DNA of 64,000 bases, taken from assembly GCF_902506655.1 (NCBI RefSeq), contig NZ_LR734812.1, positions 124,001 to 188,000 of the forward strand. Reading direction: 5' to 3'. The position numbers were made by a program, and so were the translations under genes. Shown piece after piece: positions 8,601 through 17,046 of the stretch (position 1 is the first letter of the stretch; each line of letters begins with the position of its first letter). The notes beneath the pieces are model-generated. The model saw nothing but the letters and a program-made list of their open reading frames with translations, did no database searches and was not told the DNA's origin. This DNA is from Marinoscillum sp. 108 (GTDB lineage: Bacteria; Bacteroidota; Bacteroidia; Cytophagales; Cyclobacteriaceae).

Positions 8601-10367
8601 ACTTCGCCAGTGGGTGATTATGACATACTGGTATCAGGCGCTGAGGCTACCAACTATGCATTTGAATTTGTCAGCGGTACTTTGACTATTGAAAAACTGG
8701 ATCAGGTCATTTCCTTCGCGGCCTTACCCGATGTAGTCTATGGAGCGGAACCTATTGTTCTTTCTTCTACCAGTACGTCAGGCAATGACGTGGAGTTTAC
8801 CCTGGTCAGTGGTCCGGTGGTTAAGAATGGAAACCTGTTGACGATAACCGGAGCAGGATCTGTGGTCATCGAGGCCACTGTAGACGCGGATGATATTTAC
8901 CATGCCGCCAGTACAGTGTCACGCACCTTTGACATTACACAGGCGACACTGACCGTTACCGCGGATAACGAAACCATGACATATGGAGAGAGTTTGCCGG
9001 AGTTGAGTTATGAAATTGCCGGGTTTGTGTATAACGAGGATGTGACTGCATTGGCTTCCGTGCCGGAAATCACAACGGAGGCTACGACGATGAGCCCGGT
9101 TGGAGAATACCTCATCACAGTGGCCAATGGTGCTGCCGCGAACTATGTGTTTGTGTATGAAGCCGGAATACTTGAAGTGAATCCAGCACAGCTCACCATC
9201 AGTGCCGATGATCAATCTCTTATCTATGGAGAAGCCATTCCTGAGCTGACCTATACCATTTCGGGGTTTGTGCACAGCGAAGATGCTACGGTGCTTGATG
9301 TACTTCCGGTGATGGCCACCACCGTAGAGGAGACTAGCGGAGCAGGGACTTATGAAATTACCGGTTCCGGAGCGCTTTCGGGGAATTATACATTTGAGTA
9401 TGAGGCTGGAAGTCTGACCATCAGTAAAGCAAACCTTCAAATCAGTGCCGACGATCAATCTCTTATTTATGGAGAAGCCATTCCCTCTCTGACCTATACC
9501 ATTTCGGGGTTTGTACACGGCGAAGATGCTACGGTGCTAGATGCCCTTCCGGTGATGGCCACTACCGCAGAGGAAACCAGCGGAGCTGGGATTTATGAAA
9601 TTACCGGTTCCGGAGCGCTTTCTGGTAATTATACATTTGAGTATGAGGCTGGAAATCTGACGATTGGTAAGGCAAACCTTCAAATCAGTGCTCATAACCA
9701 ATCCATCACCTACGGAGATCCTATCCCTCCACTCACCTATACCATCACCGGATTTGTGCATGGCGATGATGAATCCGACCTGGAAATCAGCCCGGTGTTG
9801 ACCACTATTGCGACGAGCTCTTCTGATGCTGGAGCATATACCATCAAGGTGGATGGCGCAGCTTCATCAGACTATGAGATATCCTATGAACATGCCGTAT
9901 TGACCGTCGGCAAAGCAGAAGCCTTGATTACACTGAGTGAGCTGGAGGTAGGCTATACTGGCAGTCCGCAGAGTCCTGTGGTCACCACTACCCCGGAGGG
10001 TCTGAATTACATCATCGAGTTTGCCGCAGGTAGTGAGCCTTCGGAGGCTGGAGCCTATGATTTCAAAGTGGTGATTGATGAAGCCAATTATAAAGGAAAC
10101 GCTGAGGGAGTATTCACAATCAGCCGGCCATTGTCTGCTCTCAATGATGTGCAGGTGGAGGTCTATCCAAATCCGGTATCAGAGCGTCTGTTCATCAAGG
10201 GACTGGATCAGGAAGTAAATATTACCATCATGGCTTTGGATGGTCGCATGGTACATCAGGAGATATCAAAGGACACAGTAGAGGTTTCTCATCTTCCGGG
10301 AGGGGTCTATATGCTGGTCATACAAACCCTCAACAGAAAGGTACTAAGGCGAATAGTCATTGACTAG
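2658..10367 (+). CDS. giant secreted LRR / EF-hand / MBG repeat protein with T9SS sorting domain
   Basis: 2569 residues from ATG 2658, where MKKFLTILILTSAVATHAQ is a clean signal peptide; the frame is open upstream to GTG 2574 but that extension spoils the signal. Seven modules start near residues 23, 273, 415, 766, 909, 1079 and 1222. Each has IPDANFK-like helix text, an EF-hand/dockerin-like loop (for example DTNGDNQIQVSEAEA), LRRs of the LTxLDLSxN type and a short LTCIxVDD...NW...C end. A DUF5018-like domain begins near 1602. Seven MBG-type beta domains (YGExxPxLTYxI...GFV) start near 1772, with a different MBG-like domain near 2422. A T9SS type A sorting domain (VYPNPVSERLFIKG...) begins near 2502. 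Probably a calcium-binding cell-surface or released adhesin; ligand unknown. Terminator follows. Confidence 0.92.
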   Translation: MKKFLTILILTSAVATHAQNVTIPDANFKAAILAHNPTIDTNGDNQIQVSEAEAFTGELSVFNKSIADLTGIEAFVNLTKLNCGANQLTALDVTANTALTRLFCYNNQLTTLDVTQNLLLDTLNTFNNQLSTIDVSQNVALKYVHFGSNNISSIDLSHLTGSLKVLGYGGNPLSSSFDFTSFSELTHLYCNDSELTTLDVSGLTNLQYLFCQNNNLTSLNAKNGTGSIIYLYGLNNPALTCIQVDDPAMNGVTLYVDAGVSFDDNCADPIVGIPDANLKEALLTYTPDIDTNDDGEIRQSEALAYTGALDLSGLSITTALGIEAFENATSLNLSGNAIKVLTLSENAALTTVNVANNDLLILSVANGNNTNFVSFDATGNDNLTCITVDDADYSTSNWTDIPAGAGFDVNCVLNIPNTNFKNALLAHNPVIDTNDDDEIQVSEATSFSGALELSYKSITNLAGLEGFGKISTLSINGNTISELDLSLNPFISQFSAEYCGLTDLDVSQNAYLKSLYLSNNALTTLDLSNNSQLTTLYVYNNDLTGLDLSQNDNLSTLYCQGNELTTLSLSAEATLLVLDYGRNPLTGNFDFAPHTSLITLGCDGGELTSLDVSMLPNLRSLNCNNNLLTELDLSANPDIFSLSAFNNQLTTFDPSGLPLLSQLNLGDNLLTALDLSNSPALQTVQLPNNSLSSLDFSNGNALNYLDCRNNELTSLNINVGKNVNYLNATGNDDLTCISVYDVDFGAAYTNVPAGVGYDHNCDDPSIDVVDPKLLEALLAYEPAIDLNANQLIETSEAAVFTGALDLSSLGIRNAAGLEAFSSIDALILDDNDFLRLDLSGNSSLESLSAQNVGLTILKLNNGNNENFTTLSLAGNPDLLCINVDDPTYAENNWVGIPEGVGFSTDCAVNFEDETFKNHAIFKGYDLNDDDEIQLSEAEAVTGKLTDGYSHSSIGGIEAFQNITELDINSTYPLFTVDLTANHNLIKIYAASGYLSSLDLSMNPNLTHIDLDNARMTFLDIRNGHNDKITVFEARNIGYIDHNLTCINVDDVDHFYDNFSDMVDEEVFFDTNCDDPLVVIPDANFKSALLSMIEDNGDGEVRMSEAEAFEGTIDVSGEEIASLEGIQYFINAIGLVADNNLLTAIDVRRNRALISVSAANNSLTALDVANQNNENFTVFNATGNPDLTCIKVDDPAYAEANWTNVDEGVGFARYCDPNDVVYIPDYYMHTSLYAADVNSSGDITYAEADAYTGLVTIHSNTEDITGLEAFTNISGIRYSGSLIENFDFSPHQALTEINIYGSHNVQSVDFSQNVNLEVLSLSNIELGGVDLTTYPELNRLYLRNCGIVSIDLSSSVNLENLNLSDNSLTGIDLSANTNLAYLYLYGNPLASIDLSANELLVEVDLSGAEITTLEVSHLSLLEDLRLEGAKKLTSLDVSQNELLYLLYASANGLEGGDPTPEDYGSLTQVLLPKGGELSDVTLEFHLLESIDLSEMTNSNLDVYLRGNKLNSVNLTGVSGSDFNLDLSLNDLDSIDLSGIVGVDAVVRLDENPLKKATLGSVYEVSLVDNPDLYCALVDDVAYAEANYFYDEQLTFTAVACENFEAEILSFDLPFQEGDEVIDGESETIMISVEDGTDVTSLEPTIEVPQGATVSPLGSQNFTDPVVYTVTSESGFFTKSYTVSVTVKSLQSITFESIPDKIYGDEAFDISVFASSGLPVDLSFVTGEDLISLSENEISILGTGLVTLQADQAGDSEYAAAVSVQRSFEISPAVLTVIAADAEITYGEAIPSLTYTISGFVNGEDETALSDTPGISTPATAESGAGNYAIELSEGTADNYTFLLEEAVLTIGKADLIISALDHEMKYGETVGNLAYEIAGFITGEDETDLTTLPILTTGASSASAVGTYTINVSGAASDNYNFTYEQAVLTIQKALLTVTADDQSVLYGGDLPELTYEITGFANNQDESVFTSQVIINTVATSTSPVGDYDILVSGAEATNYAFEFVSGTLTIEKLDQVISFAALPDVVYGAEPIVLSSTSTSGNDVEFTLVSGPVVKNGNLLTITGAGSVVIEATVDADDIYHAASTVSRTFDITQATLTVTADNETMTYGESLPELSYEIAGFVYNEDVTALASVPEITTEATTMSPVGEYLITVANGAAANYVFVYEAGILEVNPAQLTISADDQSLIYGEAIPELTYTISGFVHSEDATVLDVLPVMATTVEETSGAGTYEITGSGALSGNYTFEYEAGSLTISKANLQISADDQSLIYGEAIPSLTYTISGFVHGEDATVLDALPVMATTAEETSGAGIYEITGSGALSGNYTFEYEAGNLTIGKANLQISAHNQSITYGDPIPPLTYTITGFVHGDDESDLEISPVLTTIATSSSDAGAYTIKVDGAASSDYEISYEHAVLTVGKAEALITLSELEVGYTGSPQSPVVTTTPEGLNYIIEFAAGSEPSEAGAYDFKVVIDEANYKGNAEGVFTISRPLSALNDVQVEVYPNPVSERLFIKGLDQEVNITIMALDGRMVHQEISKDTVEVSHLPGGVYMLVIQTLNRKVLRRIVID
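9201..9686 (+). repeat. tandem 243-bp (81-codon) MBG module duplication
   Basis: Copies at 9201-9443 and 9444-9686 are nearly identical at the DNA level, sharing long runs such as TATGGAGAAGCCATTCC. A third, more diverged copy continues in the same 243-bp register from 9687. The exact 81-codon period keeps the reading frame. Near identity, including silent positions, points to recent duplication or gene conversion compared with the other MBG modules. Confidence 0.9.
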
Positions 10368-10397
10368 GGCAGCGCTGACCACTTGGTTGGCTTTATT

Positions 10398-10426
10398 GGC
10401 GGCTCCCAGGGAGCCGCCTTTTTTTA
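10398..10426 (+). terminator. Rho-independent terminator of the giant LRR gene
   Basis: 9-bp GC-rich stem GGCGGCTCC / GGAGCCGCC (10398-10406, 10410-10418), 3-nt loop and seven Ts, 30 bp after the stop codon. Confidence 0.9.
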
Positions 10427-10438
10427 TTCGTTTAGGGA

Positions 10439-11563
10439 TTATCCAATCTGATCGTAGAACACTTTCTCACTAATGTCCATCCATGGCTTGATCTGCTTTC
10501 TGAAAGCGGAATAGTGCTCGTAGACTTTTTTGGACATGGGGTCAGAAGCGGTAAGCTCTTCCAGCACTTCTTTGGTGGCTTCCTTCAGGCCTTGCATCAC
10601 CTCGTCAGGAAAAGGCCTCACATCCACCTTCTTTTCTTCCAGTATTTTCAGGAGATACTCCCCGTTTTTGGCATCAAATTCTGACATCATCCAGCGGTTC
10701 AGTCTATAGCATGCCGTTATGATGATTTCCTGAAGGTCTTCTGGCAAGGCCTGATATTTTGTATTGTTCACGATCATCTCCAGTACCGGCCCCGGCTCAT
10801 GCCAGCCTGGATAGTAGTAGTATTTGGCCACCTGATGGAGCCCCATTTTATAGTCGTGATACGGGCCAATCCACTCAGTGGCATCAATCACACCACGTTC
10901 CAGATTGGTATAAATCTCGCCACCAGATACGAGCATCGGTGTCCCCCCTGCTTTGGCAAATACTTTTCCTCCCAGTCCAGGCATGCGCATTTTCAATCCC
11001 TTAAGGCTTTCCAGAGAATTCACTTCTTTATTGAACCAACCACCCATTTGCACTCCGGTGTTGCCACAGATAAAAGGTTTTAGATCAAAAGGCGCGTACA
11101 GCTCATCCCAAAGTTTCTGGCCACCTCCCGAAATGATCCACGAGCCCATTTGTTGAGCGTTCATCCCAAAAGGCACGCAGGTAAAAAAGGGTGCTGCCGG
11201 AAGTTTACCCGCCCAGTAATATGCCGCTCCGTGGTTCATCTCAACGGCTCCATTGCTCACTGCATCAAAGCCCTCCAGGGCCGGTATGAGTTCTCCACCT
11301 CCATAGACAGTGATTTCCATCCGACCACCAGACATCTTCCTCACCCATTCGGCCATCATTTTGCAGCCCTCACCCACCACGGGAAAGTTTGGGGGCCAGG
11401 TAGTGGTCATTTTCCACCTGTAGGTATTGTTGAAATTGATGTTGATGGATTTTTTTTCTTCAGGCGTGCAGGCTGCCAGTCCAATTGTGCCCACCATGGC
11501 CATGGACCCACCTATTTTTTTCACAAAGTCACGGCGGTCCTTATTTCCTTTTTTGGATGTCAT
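10439..11563 (-). CDS. TRAP transporter substrate-binding lipoprotein (DctP/TakP family)
   Basis: 374 residues. The N-terminus has a twin-arginine signal (KDRRDFVKK, residues 8-16) and a lipobox-like GLAAC with cysteine 32, suggesting Tat export and lipid anchoring. The body (MTTTWPPNFPVVGEG, later GVIDATEWIGPYHDYKMGLHQVAKYYYYPGWHEPG) fits the DctP-type solute-binding family, closest to the TakP 2-oxoacid binders. In the family it delivers carboxylates to DctQ/DctM membrane subunits, but none is encoded within the window. It is read 18 bp after the alpha/beta-hydrolase gene, so the two probably form one transcript. The bound ligand is unknown. Confidence 0.9.
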   Translation of the reverse strand: MTSKKGNKDRRDFVKKIGGSMAMVGTIGLAACTPEEKKSININFNNTYRWKMTTTWPPNFPVVGEGCKMMAEWVRKMSGGRMEITVYGGGELIPALEGFDAVSNGAVEMNHGAAYYWAGKLPAAPFFTCVPFGMNAQQMGSWIISGGGQKLWDELYAPFDLKPFICGNTGVQMGGWFNKEVNSLESLKGLKMRMPGLGGKVFAKAGGTPMLVSGGEIYTNLERGVIDATEWIGPYHDYKMGLHQVAKYYYYPGWHEPGPVLEMIVNNTKYQALPEDLQEIIITACYRLNRWMMSEFDAKNGEYLLKILEEKKVDVRPFPDEVMQGLKEATKEVLEELTASDPMSKKVYEHYSAFRKQIKPWMDISEKVFYDQIG

Positions 11564-11581
11564 ATTGTGGTGAAGGTTATC

Positions 11582-12487
11582 TTATTCCTTTTCAAATTCC
11601 AGGAACCAATTGTATAAGTCATCCCCGGCATAGATGCGGGTCCAGGCATCATGACCCATGTCCTCATGCACCGTAAATCTTAGTTCTTTTAGACCCAATT
11701 CCTCCAGCTTGTTGATACCGGCATAGAAATATTTAGCCCTGACCACCGGATCTCTACCTCCTGCAAAGGCCCATACGGGAATTTGATTTTTGGCGATGGG
11801 TTCCATGAGGCCGGGGTGTCCCCAGCCCACTACAGGCGCAACTGCTGCAAAAAGATCGGGGTGCTTGCTGGCCATATACCAGCTGCCAAACCCACCATAG
11901 CTGAGCCCTGAGAGGTACAGCCTGGAAGCATCGGCTTTATAGTTGGTCAGCACATGATCAATCATCCAGAGGAGGTCATCTTCCACCATTGGCCACCCTA
12001 CTGGAAGGCCTTCCACTCCAACATTGAAAGAGGTGTCCTGAGGATCGCCGCTCATGATTTCAGGTGTGGGAAACTTTCCTGGACGAGGAGGCACGCCTGT
12101 TTCCAGTCGCTGAGGTATTTGATCAGGAGTACGATTTCTAATATAGTCCGCCAGGCTATCCATCCCATACATGGGGAGCTGTGGTACAATTAATATAAAG
12201 GGCAATTCTTTTTTCTGGGCCCAAACTTCATAAAGGGGGCCGTGAGCTTTCACATAGTCCAGCTCGGCTTTCCCGTCACCCCGTTCTCCGTTTCCATGTA
12301 GGAAAAGCAATACCGGAAAATCCCTTTCGGACTCTTCGTAGCCTGCAGGCAGGTACACGAAGAAATCACGTTCCACCTTCATGGCGGTGCTCTGATAAGG
12401 CACTCGTAGGAGCTGATCCGGCGTAGTTGATTTGGGCTGGCAGCTGGCCAGCAGGGCTATAGCCAACACGATGCATAGATTCTTCAT
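11582..12487 (-). CDS. alpha/beta-hydrolase lipoprotein (esterase/depolymerase type)
   Basis: 301 residues with a lipoprotein signal MKNLCIVLAIALLASC (cysteine 16). The fold signals are LLFLHGNGERGDG (oxyanion region), the nucleophile elbow GLSYGG with serine 196, an acid candidate in AGGRDPVV and a histidine in EDMGHDAW. The arrangement resembles the PHB-depolymerase/feruloyl-esterase-like hydrolases that act on esters or peptides outside the cytoplasm. It is first in a two-gene leftward unit with the TRAP binding protein, so it may release the acid that the binding protein captures; that link is inference. Start ATG 12487. Confidence 0.85.
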   Translation of the reverse strand: MKNLCIVLAIALLASCQPKSTTPDQLLRVPYQSTAMKVERDFFVYLPAGYEESERDFPVLLFLHGNGERGDGKAELDYVKAHGPLYEVWAQKKELPFILIVPQLPMYGMDSLADYIRNRTPDQIPQRLETGVPPRPGKFPTPEIMSGDPQDTSFNVGVEGLPVGWPMVEDDLLWMIDHVLTNYKADASRLYLSGLSYGGFGSWYMASKHPDLFAAVAPVVGWGHPGLMEPIAKNQIPVWAFAGGRDPVVRAKYFYAGINKLEELGLKELRFTVHEDMGHDAWTRIYAGDDLYNWFLEFEKE

Positions 12488-12742
12488 GATTATTGGATCT
12501 GTGAACTTAAAACTGGATGATTTTGAAAAATACAGGAAAAAAATCTATTGTGAATAATTAATCATGTGGCTGACCCGAAAATTCAGACTGATCTTGGATT
12601 ATGCTGCCTTCTTGGCTTCTTTTTGCTGAAAGAGGAGTGTTTCCCTGTCATTTTGTCTTGAAATAGTCCAATTTGCTCATTGGAATAGCATTTGTGAATC
12701 AGCAGATACAAGACAGTAGTTAAATGTATTAATCATACGAAG

Positions 12743-15358
12743 ATGAACTTCAATAACTATACTATAAAATCACAGGAGGCCCTACAAAAGGCTACGGAAA
12801 TAGCCAGCGGTGGTGGTCAGCAAGTCATCGAAACCGGTCACCTCATGAAGGCGATCCTGGTGTCAGATGAAAACCTGATCTCATTTTTGCTGAAGAAGCT
12901 GGGAGCCACAAGGCAGCTGCTAGATGGTAAGCTGGATGAGCTCATCAATACCTATCCTAAGGTTTCAGGTGGTCAACCTTACCTATCCAGTCAGGCACAC
13001 CAGGCCTTACAAAAAGCTGAGAAGTACCTCAAGGATTTTGGAGATGAGTATGTGGCCGTGGAGCATATTATTTTGGGCCTTCTTGCCGGGGGTGATAAGA
13101 CTGCCCAGGTGTTGAAGGATGTAGGGTTTGAGGAGAAGCCACTCATCAAGGCGATCAAGGAACTACGTGGAGGAGATAAGGTTACTGACCAGAATGCTGA
13201 GTCTAAATATCGGTCTTTGGAGCGCTATTCCATTAACCTCAACGAGCTGGCCAAAAAGGGTAAGATTGATCCGGTAATTGGGCGAGATGAAGAAATCAGG
13301 CGCATGCTCCAGATCCTGGCCAGGAGGACCAAAAACAATCCCATCCTGCTAGGAGAGCCCGGAGTGGGAAAAACGGCGATTGTGGAGGGAATGGCGCAGC
13401 GAATTGTGGACGGAGACGTGCCTGAGACGTTAAAATCCAAGGTCATTATTTCTCTGGACATGGGACTGCTGGTGGCAGGAGCCAAATACAAGGGAGAGTT
13501 TGAGGAGCGTCTAAAAGCCGTGATCAAAGAGGTGACAGATAGCGATGGTGAGATCATCTTGTTCATAGATGAGATTCACACCCTGATCGGTGCCGGAGGA
13601 GGTGGCGAAGGAGCCATGGATGCCGCCAATTTACTGAAACCAGCACTTGCCCGCGGAGAACTCCATGCCATTGGAGCCACTACGCTCAAGGAGTATCAGA
13701 AATATATAGAAAAGGATAAAGCGCTGGAGCGTCGGTTTCAGTCTGTGATCGTGGATGAACCATCTGTTCCAGATGCCATCTCTATTCTTCGGGGTATTAA
13801 GGACAAATACGAAGTACACCATGGAGTAAGGATAAAGGATGATGCGGTCATAGCGGCGGTAGAGCTTTCCAACAGGTACATCTCTGATCGGTTTTTACCG
13901 GATAAGGCCATTGACCTGATGGACGAGGCAGCTTCTAAGCTTCGGATAGAAATAGACTCACTGCCTGAGGAATTGGATGAGTTGAACCGGAAAATCATGC
14001 AGCTCGAGATCGAGCGGGAGGCTATTCGCAGGGAAAAGGATAAGCAGAAGGAGAATGAGCTGAGCAAGGAGATTGCAGACCTTACAGGCAGGCGAAATGA
14101 GCTGAAAGCCAAGTGGGAAAACGAAAAGGCGGTAATCCAGGGATTGCGTTCGGAAAAAGAGAATATAGAACGATACAAGACCGAGGCTGAGCAGGCAGAG
14201 CGCTCTGGTGATTTTGGTCTGGTAGCAGAGATCAGGTATGGTAAGATCGTAGAGTCAGAAAAGAAACTAGAAGCCTACAAGCAACAGCTTTCGGACATGC
14301 AGGGTGAAAAATCTCTGCTAAAAGAGGAAGTGGACAGTGAGGATATTGCTGAAGTGATCGCCAGATGGACGGGAATACCAGTGTCTAAAATGCTCCAGAG
14401 TGATCGGGAAAAACTCTTGCATTTGGAGACAGAGCTGGGTAAACGGGTAGCAGGTCAGGAGGAGGCCATTATGGCCGTGGCTGATGCGGTTCGCAGAAGC
14501 AGGGCTGGTCTGCACGACCCCAAAAGGCCCATCGGATCGTTTATCTTTTTGGGTACCACGGGAGTAGGTAAGACCGAGCTGGCCAAAGCACTGGCTGATT
14601 ACCTTTTCAATGATGAGAACGCCATGGTGCGCATAGATATGTCTGAGTACCAGGAACGTCACGCCGTGAGTAGACTTATAGGTGCACCTCCAGGATATGT
14701 AGGCTATGATGAAGGTGGACAGTTGACCGAATCAGTCAGGAGAAAACCTTACAGTGTGATCCTGCTTGACGAAATAGAAAAGGCGCATCCTGATGTGTTT
14801 AACATCCTGCTGCAGGTGCTGGATGATGGGCGACTGACGGACAATAAGGGCCGGTTGGCCAATTTCAAGAATACAATTATCATTATGACCACCAACATCG
14901 GTTCAGGTCTGATTCAGGAGCGGTTTGAAAACCTGACGGATGAAAATGCTGAAGGATTGATTGAAGAGACCAAAAAAGAAGTTTTTGAGTTACTCAAACG
15001 ATCTGTGCGTCCGGAATTCCTGAATCGTGTGGATGAAACCATCATGTTCAGACCGCTGAGTAAGGCAGATCTGAGAAAGATTGTTGCGATCCAGTTTAAG
15101 CTGATTCAGAAAAGACTGGAAGAGAATGGCATCAAGATCGAAGCGGATAACAAGGTGCTGGATCACCTGGGTAAGATTGGTTTCGACCCTCAGTTTGGAG
15201 CCCGACCCCTTAAGCGTGTTTTGCAGCGAGAGATTCTCAATGAGCTATCCAAGGATATTCTCAGTGGGAAGATTCTAAAGGATGCCGTAATCGGTGTTAC
15301 TTTATCTGAAAACAACACGATAGAGTTTATTAACCTCGATGAGGTAGAAGTTGAGTAA
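12743..15358 (+). CDS. clpB: ATP-dependent disaggregase ClpB
   Basis: 871 residues, usual full length. Order: Clp N-domain (1-145, with the repeat LxxAxxxA), first AAA+ domain with Walker A GEPGVGKT (about 204) and Walker [13 protein letters not shown], the long coiled-coil M-domain (about 410-530, rich in E/K/R), and second AAA+ domain with Walker A GTTGVGKT (about 604) and Walker [15 protein letters not shown], then the C-terminal D2-small domain. ClpB works with DnaK to dissolve protein aggregates in the cytoplasm. The presence of the M-domain separates it from ClpA and ClpC. It stands alone behind a 255-bp upstream gap and is followed by a strong terminator. I saw no clear heat-shock operator. 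Confidence 0.97.
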   Translation: MNFNNYTIKSQEALQKATEIASGGGQQVIETGHLMKAILVSDENLISFLLKKLGATRQLLDGKLDELINTYPKVSGGQPYLSSQAHQALQKAEKYLKDFGDEYVAVEHIILGLLAGGDKTAQVLKDVGFEEKPLIKAIKELRGGDKVTDQNAESKYRSLERYSINLNELAKKGKIDPVIGRDEEIRRMLQILARRTKNNPILLGEPGVGKTAIVEGMAQRIVDGDVPETLKSKVIISLDMGLLVAGAKYKGEFEERLKAVIKEVTDSDGEIILFIDEIHTLIGAGGGGEGAMDAANLLKPALARGELHAIGATTLKEYQKYIEKDKALERRFQSVIVDEPSVPDAISILRGIKDKYEVHHGVRIKDDAVIAAVELSNRYISDRFLPDKAIDLMDEAASKLRIEIDSLPEELDELNRKIMQLEIEREAIRREKDKQKENELSKEIADLTGRRNELKAKWENEKAVIQGLRSEKENIERYKTEAEQAERSGDFGLVAEIRYGKIVESEKKLEAYKQQLSDMQGEKSLLKEEVDSEDIAEVIARWTGIPVSKMLQSDREKLLHLETELGKRVAGQEEAIMAVADAVRRSRAGLHDPKRPIGSFIFLGTTGVGKTELAKALADYLFNDENAMVRIDMSEYQERHAVSRLIGAPPGYVGYDEGGQLTESVRRKPYSVILLDEIEKAHPDVFNILLQVLDDGRLTDNKGRLANFKNTIIIMTTNIGSGLIQERFENLTDENAEGLIEETKKEVFELLKRSVRPEFLNRVDETIMFRPLSKADLRKIVAIQFKLIQKRLEENGIKIEADNKVLDHLGKIGFDPQFGARPLKRVLQREILNELSKDILSGKILKDAVIGVTLSENNTIEFINLDEVEVE

Positions 15359-15367
15359 AATTTACCT

Positions 15368-15399
15368 GAAGCCAGCCTTCGAAGCTGGCTTCTTTTTTT
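15368..15399 (+). terminator. Rho-independent terminator of clpB
   Basis: Perfect 9-bp stem GAAGCCAGC / GCTGGCTTC (15368-15376, 15384-15392), 7-nt loop and a run of Ts, immediately after the clpB stop codon. Confidence 0.9.
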
Positions 15400-15405
15400 G
15401 CACCT

Positions 15406-15609
15406 ATGTCCGCAAATAGATTTTCATCACTTATGCATACGGTTCGCAGGTTTCTCTGGGTATGCACCATTGGGTTTATGATTGCCTGGCACAATGTGTA
15501 TTTTCAGGATGATCGCTTGCGTGAGGAGGACCGGATCGAGCAGACACAGTTGGAAGAGGACGAGGAGAAAGAGGCCGGGGACTTTGATTGGGAATCGGAT
15601 CTGGCTTGA
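15406..15609 (+). CDS. small single-TM protein with acidic tail, unknown function
   Basis: 67 residues: a basic N-terminus (NRFSSLMHTVRRF), one hydrophobic segment (about 15-32, RFLWVCTIGFMIAWHNVYF) and a strongly acidic tail (EEDRIEQTQLEEDEEKEAGDFDWESD). I do not recognise a family. Basic start, membrane segment and acidic cytoplasmic or periplasmic tail are coherent, which favours a real gene. It begins 7 bp after the clpB terminator T-run, so it needs its own promoter or read-through. It is 80 bp upstream of the oxidoreductase gene on the same strand. Confidence 0.5.
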   Translation: MSANRFSSLMHTVRRFLWVCTIGFMIAWHNVYFQDDRLREEDRIEQTQLEEDEEKEAGDFDWESDLA

Positions 15610-15689
15610 TGTTTTTTCAAAGCGGGTTTCATGGAAAATCAATAAATTAAGAAGTTGAAAATTGATTGATCACCCACTAACCCAAACCC

Positions 15690-17015
15690 ATGAAACGACG
15701 CACATTTGTCAAAAACACCGCACTGGCTGCCGGAGCACTCTCTTTTCCTAACATTCTCAGAGGCGGGATCAACCAACACAATAAGATCAATATTGGGGTA
15801 ATTGGTTGCAATGGCATGGGATGGTCCGATACCAATTCCCTGCTAAAAATGCCGGAAGTGGACCTGGTGGGTATTTGCGATGTGGATGAGGGTGTGATTG
15901 CGAAAAGGCTGGTGGATTACCAAAAGCTGAGAACCAACAAACCCACACAATATGGAGACTATCGGGAGCTTCTCAATGATAAGAAACTAGATGCAGTAGT
16001 CATCGGCACCCCTGATCACTGGCACTGCAAGCAAATGGTGGATGCCGTGCGAGCTGGCAAGCATGTATATGTAGAGAAGCCAGTGGCCAATACCATTGAA
16101 GAGTGCGGAATCATGGTAGACGCTGCCCGTGACACAGGCAAGGTGGTGCAGACTGGTCAGTGGCAGCGGAGTGGTCCGCATTATCGGAAGGCCAGAGAGA
16201 TTGTGCAGTCGGGAGTTCTGGGCAAGATCAGGGTGGTGAAGACCTGGGCATATCAGGGCTGGATGGGTGCCATTCCGGTGGTATCTGATGGGCCGGTGCC
16301 AGAGGGGGTAGATTATAAAACATGGCTCGGTCCTGCCCCAGCCAGACCGTTCAATCAAAACAGATTTCATTTCAATTTCAGATGGTTTTGGGACTATGCC
16401 GGAGGGCTGATGACCGACTGGGGCGTGCACGAAATAGACATTGCCCTTTGGATCATGGAGGAGAAGGCCCCGATCTCGGTGGTGGCTTCCGGAGGCAAGC
16501 TGGCCTATCCTGATGATGCTTCCGAAACGCCAGACACCCTGCAGGCGATCTATCAGTATAAAGACTTCAACATGCTGTGGGAGCACGCCACCGGTATCGA
16601 TTATGGGCCATACGGTCGCCGTGAGGGCATAGCTTTCATTGGCAACAATGGCACCTTGGTGGTGGATCGATCCGGTCTGGAAGTTCTCGTGGAACGCGAA
16701 TCAATCGGATACTCTAACAAAGGGGAATCAAAAATGAGCCCTGTTGCGCCGGTGACCAAACCTGACGCAGAGAATTACCTGGACATGCACACGCAGAACT
16801 TTGTGGCAGCTATGAAAGCCAACGATCCAGGGCTGCTCAATACACCGATCGATTCAGGGAGTATAGCCGCCATCAATGCGCAAATGGGAAATATAGCTTT
16901 TAAAACCGGAGAGAAGGTCTATTGGGACCAGGAGGCAGGGAAGTTTAAGAACAACCCGGAAGCCAATCAATACCTGATGGCCAACTACCAGAATGGCTGG
17001 AAGGTGAGTAGGTAG
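15690..17015 (+). CDS. Tat-exported Gfo/Idh/MocA family oxidoreductase
   Basis: 441 residues. The N-terminus MKRRTFVKNTALAAGALSFP is a twin-arginine signal, so the enzyme is exported folded with its cofactor. The Rossmann motif is NIGVIGCNGMGW (about 34-45), followed by the family EKPVANT motif (lysine of the conserved EKP) near residue 130. The C-terminal alpha/beta domain follows. The family uses NAD(P) to oxidise or reduce sugars, inositols and related compounds. Exported members are frequent in Bacteroidota glycan metabolism, but the substrate here cannot be read from the sequence. No sugar-utilisation gene is directly adjacent. Confidence 0.9.
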   Translation: MKRRTFVKNTALAAGALSFPNILRGGINQHNKINIGVIGCNGMGWSDTNSLLKMPEVDLVGICDVDEGVIAKRLVDYQKLRTNKPTQYGDYRELLNDKKLDAVVIGTPDHWHCKQMVDAVRAGKHVYVEKPVANTIEECGIMVDAARDTGKVVQTGQWQRSGPHYRKAREIVQSGVLGKIRVVKTWAYQGWMGAIPVVSDGPVPEGVDYKTWLGPAPARPFNQNRFHFNFRWFWDYAGGLMTDWGVHEIDIALWIMEEKAPISVVASGGKLAYPDDASETPDTLQAIYQYKDFNMLWEHATGIDYGPYGRREGIAFIGNNGTLVVDRSGLEVLVERESIGYSNKGESKMSPVAPVTKPDAENYLDMHTQNFVAAMKANDPGLLNTPIDSGSIAAINAQMGNIAFKTGEKVYWDQEAGKFKNNPEANQYLMANYQNGWKVSR

Positions 17016-17046
17016 ATTGGTTGGCAGTGCAGCGACCTTGACTTAA

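Noticed and set aside
9201-9760. Regular repeats that could look like a CRISPR array
   Set aside because: The period is 243 bp, in frame, and encodes MBG domains; there are no spacers.
2679-9761. Many open frames on the minus strand opposite the giant LRR gene
   Set aside because: They mirror the repetitive coding sequence, lack motifs and export signals, and overlap one another.
12541-12700. Very short basic frame on the minus strand upstream of clpB (starts MTGKHSSFSKKK)
   Set aside because: Only 22 codons, no upstream signal, and it competes with another frame; nothing supports translation.
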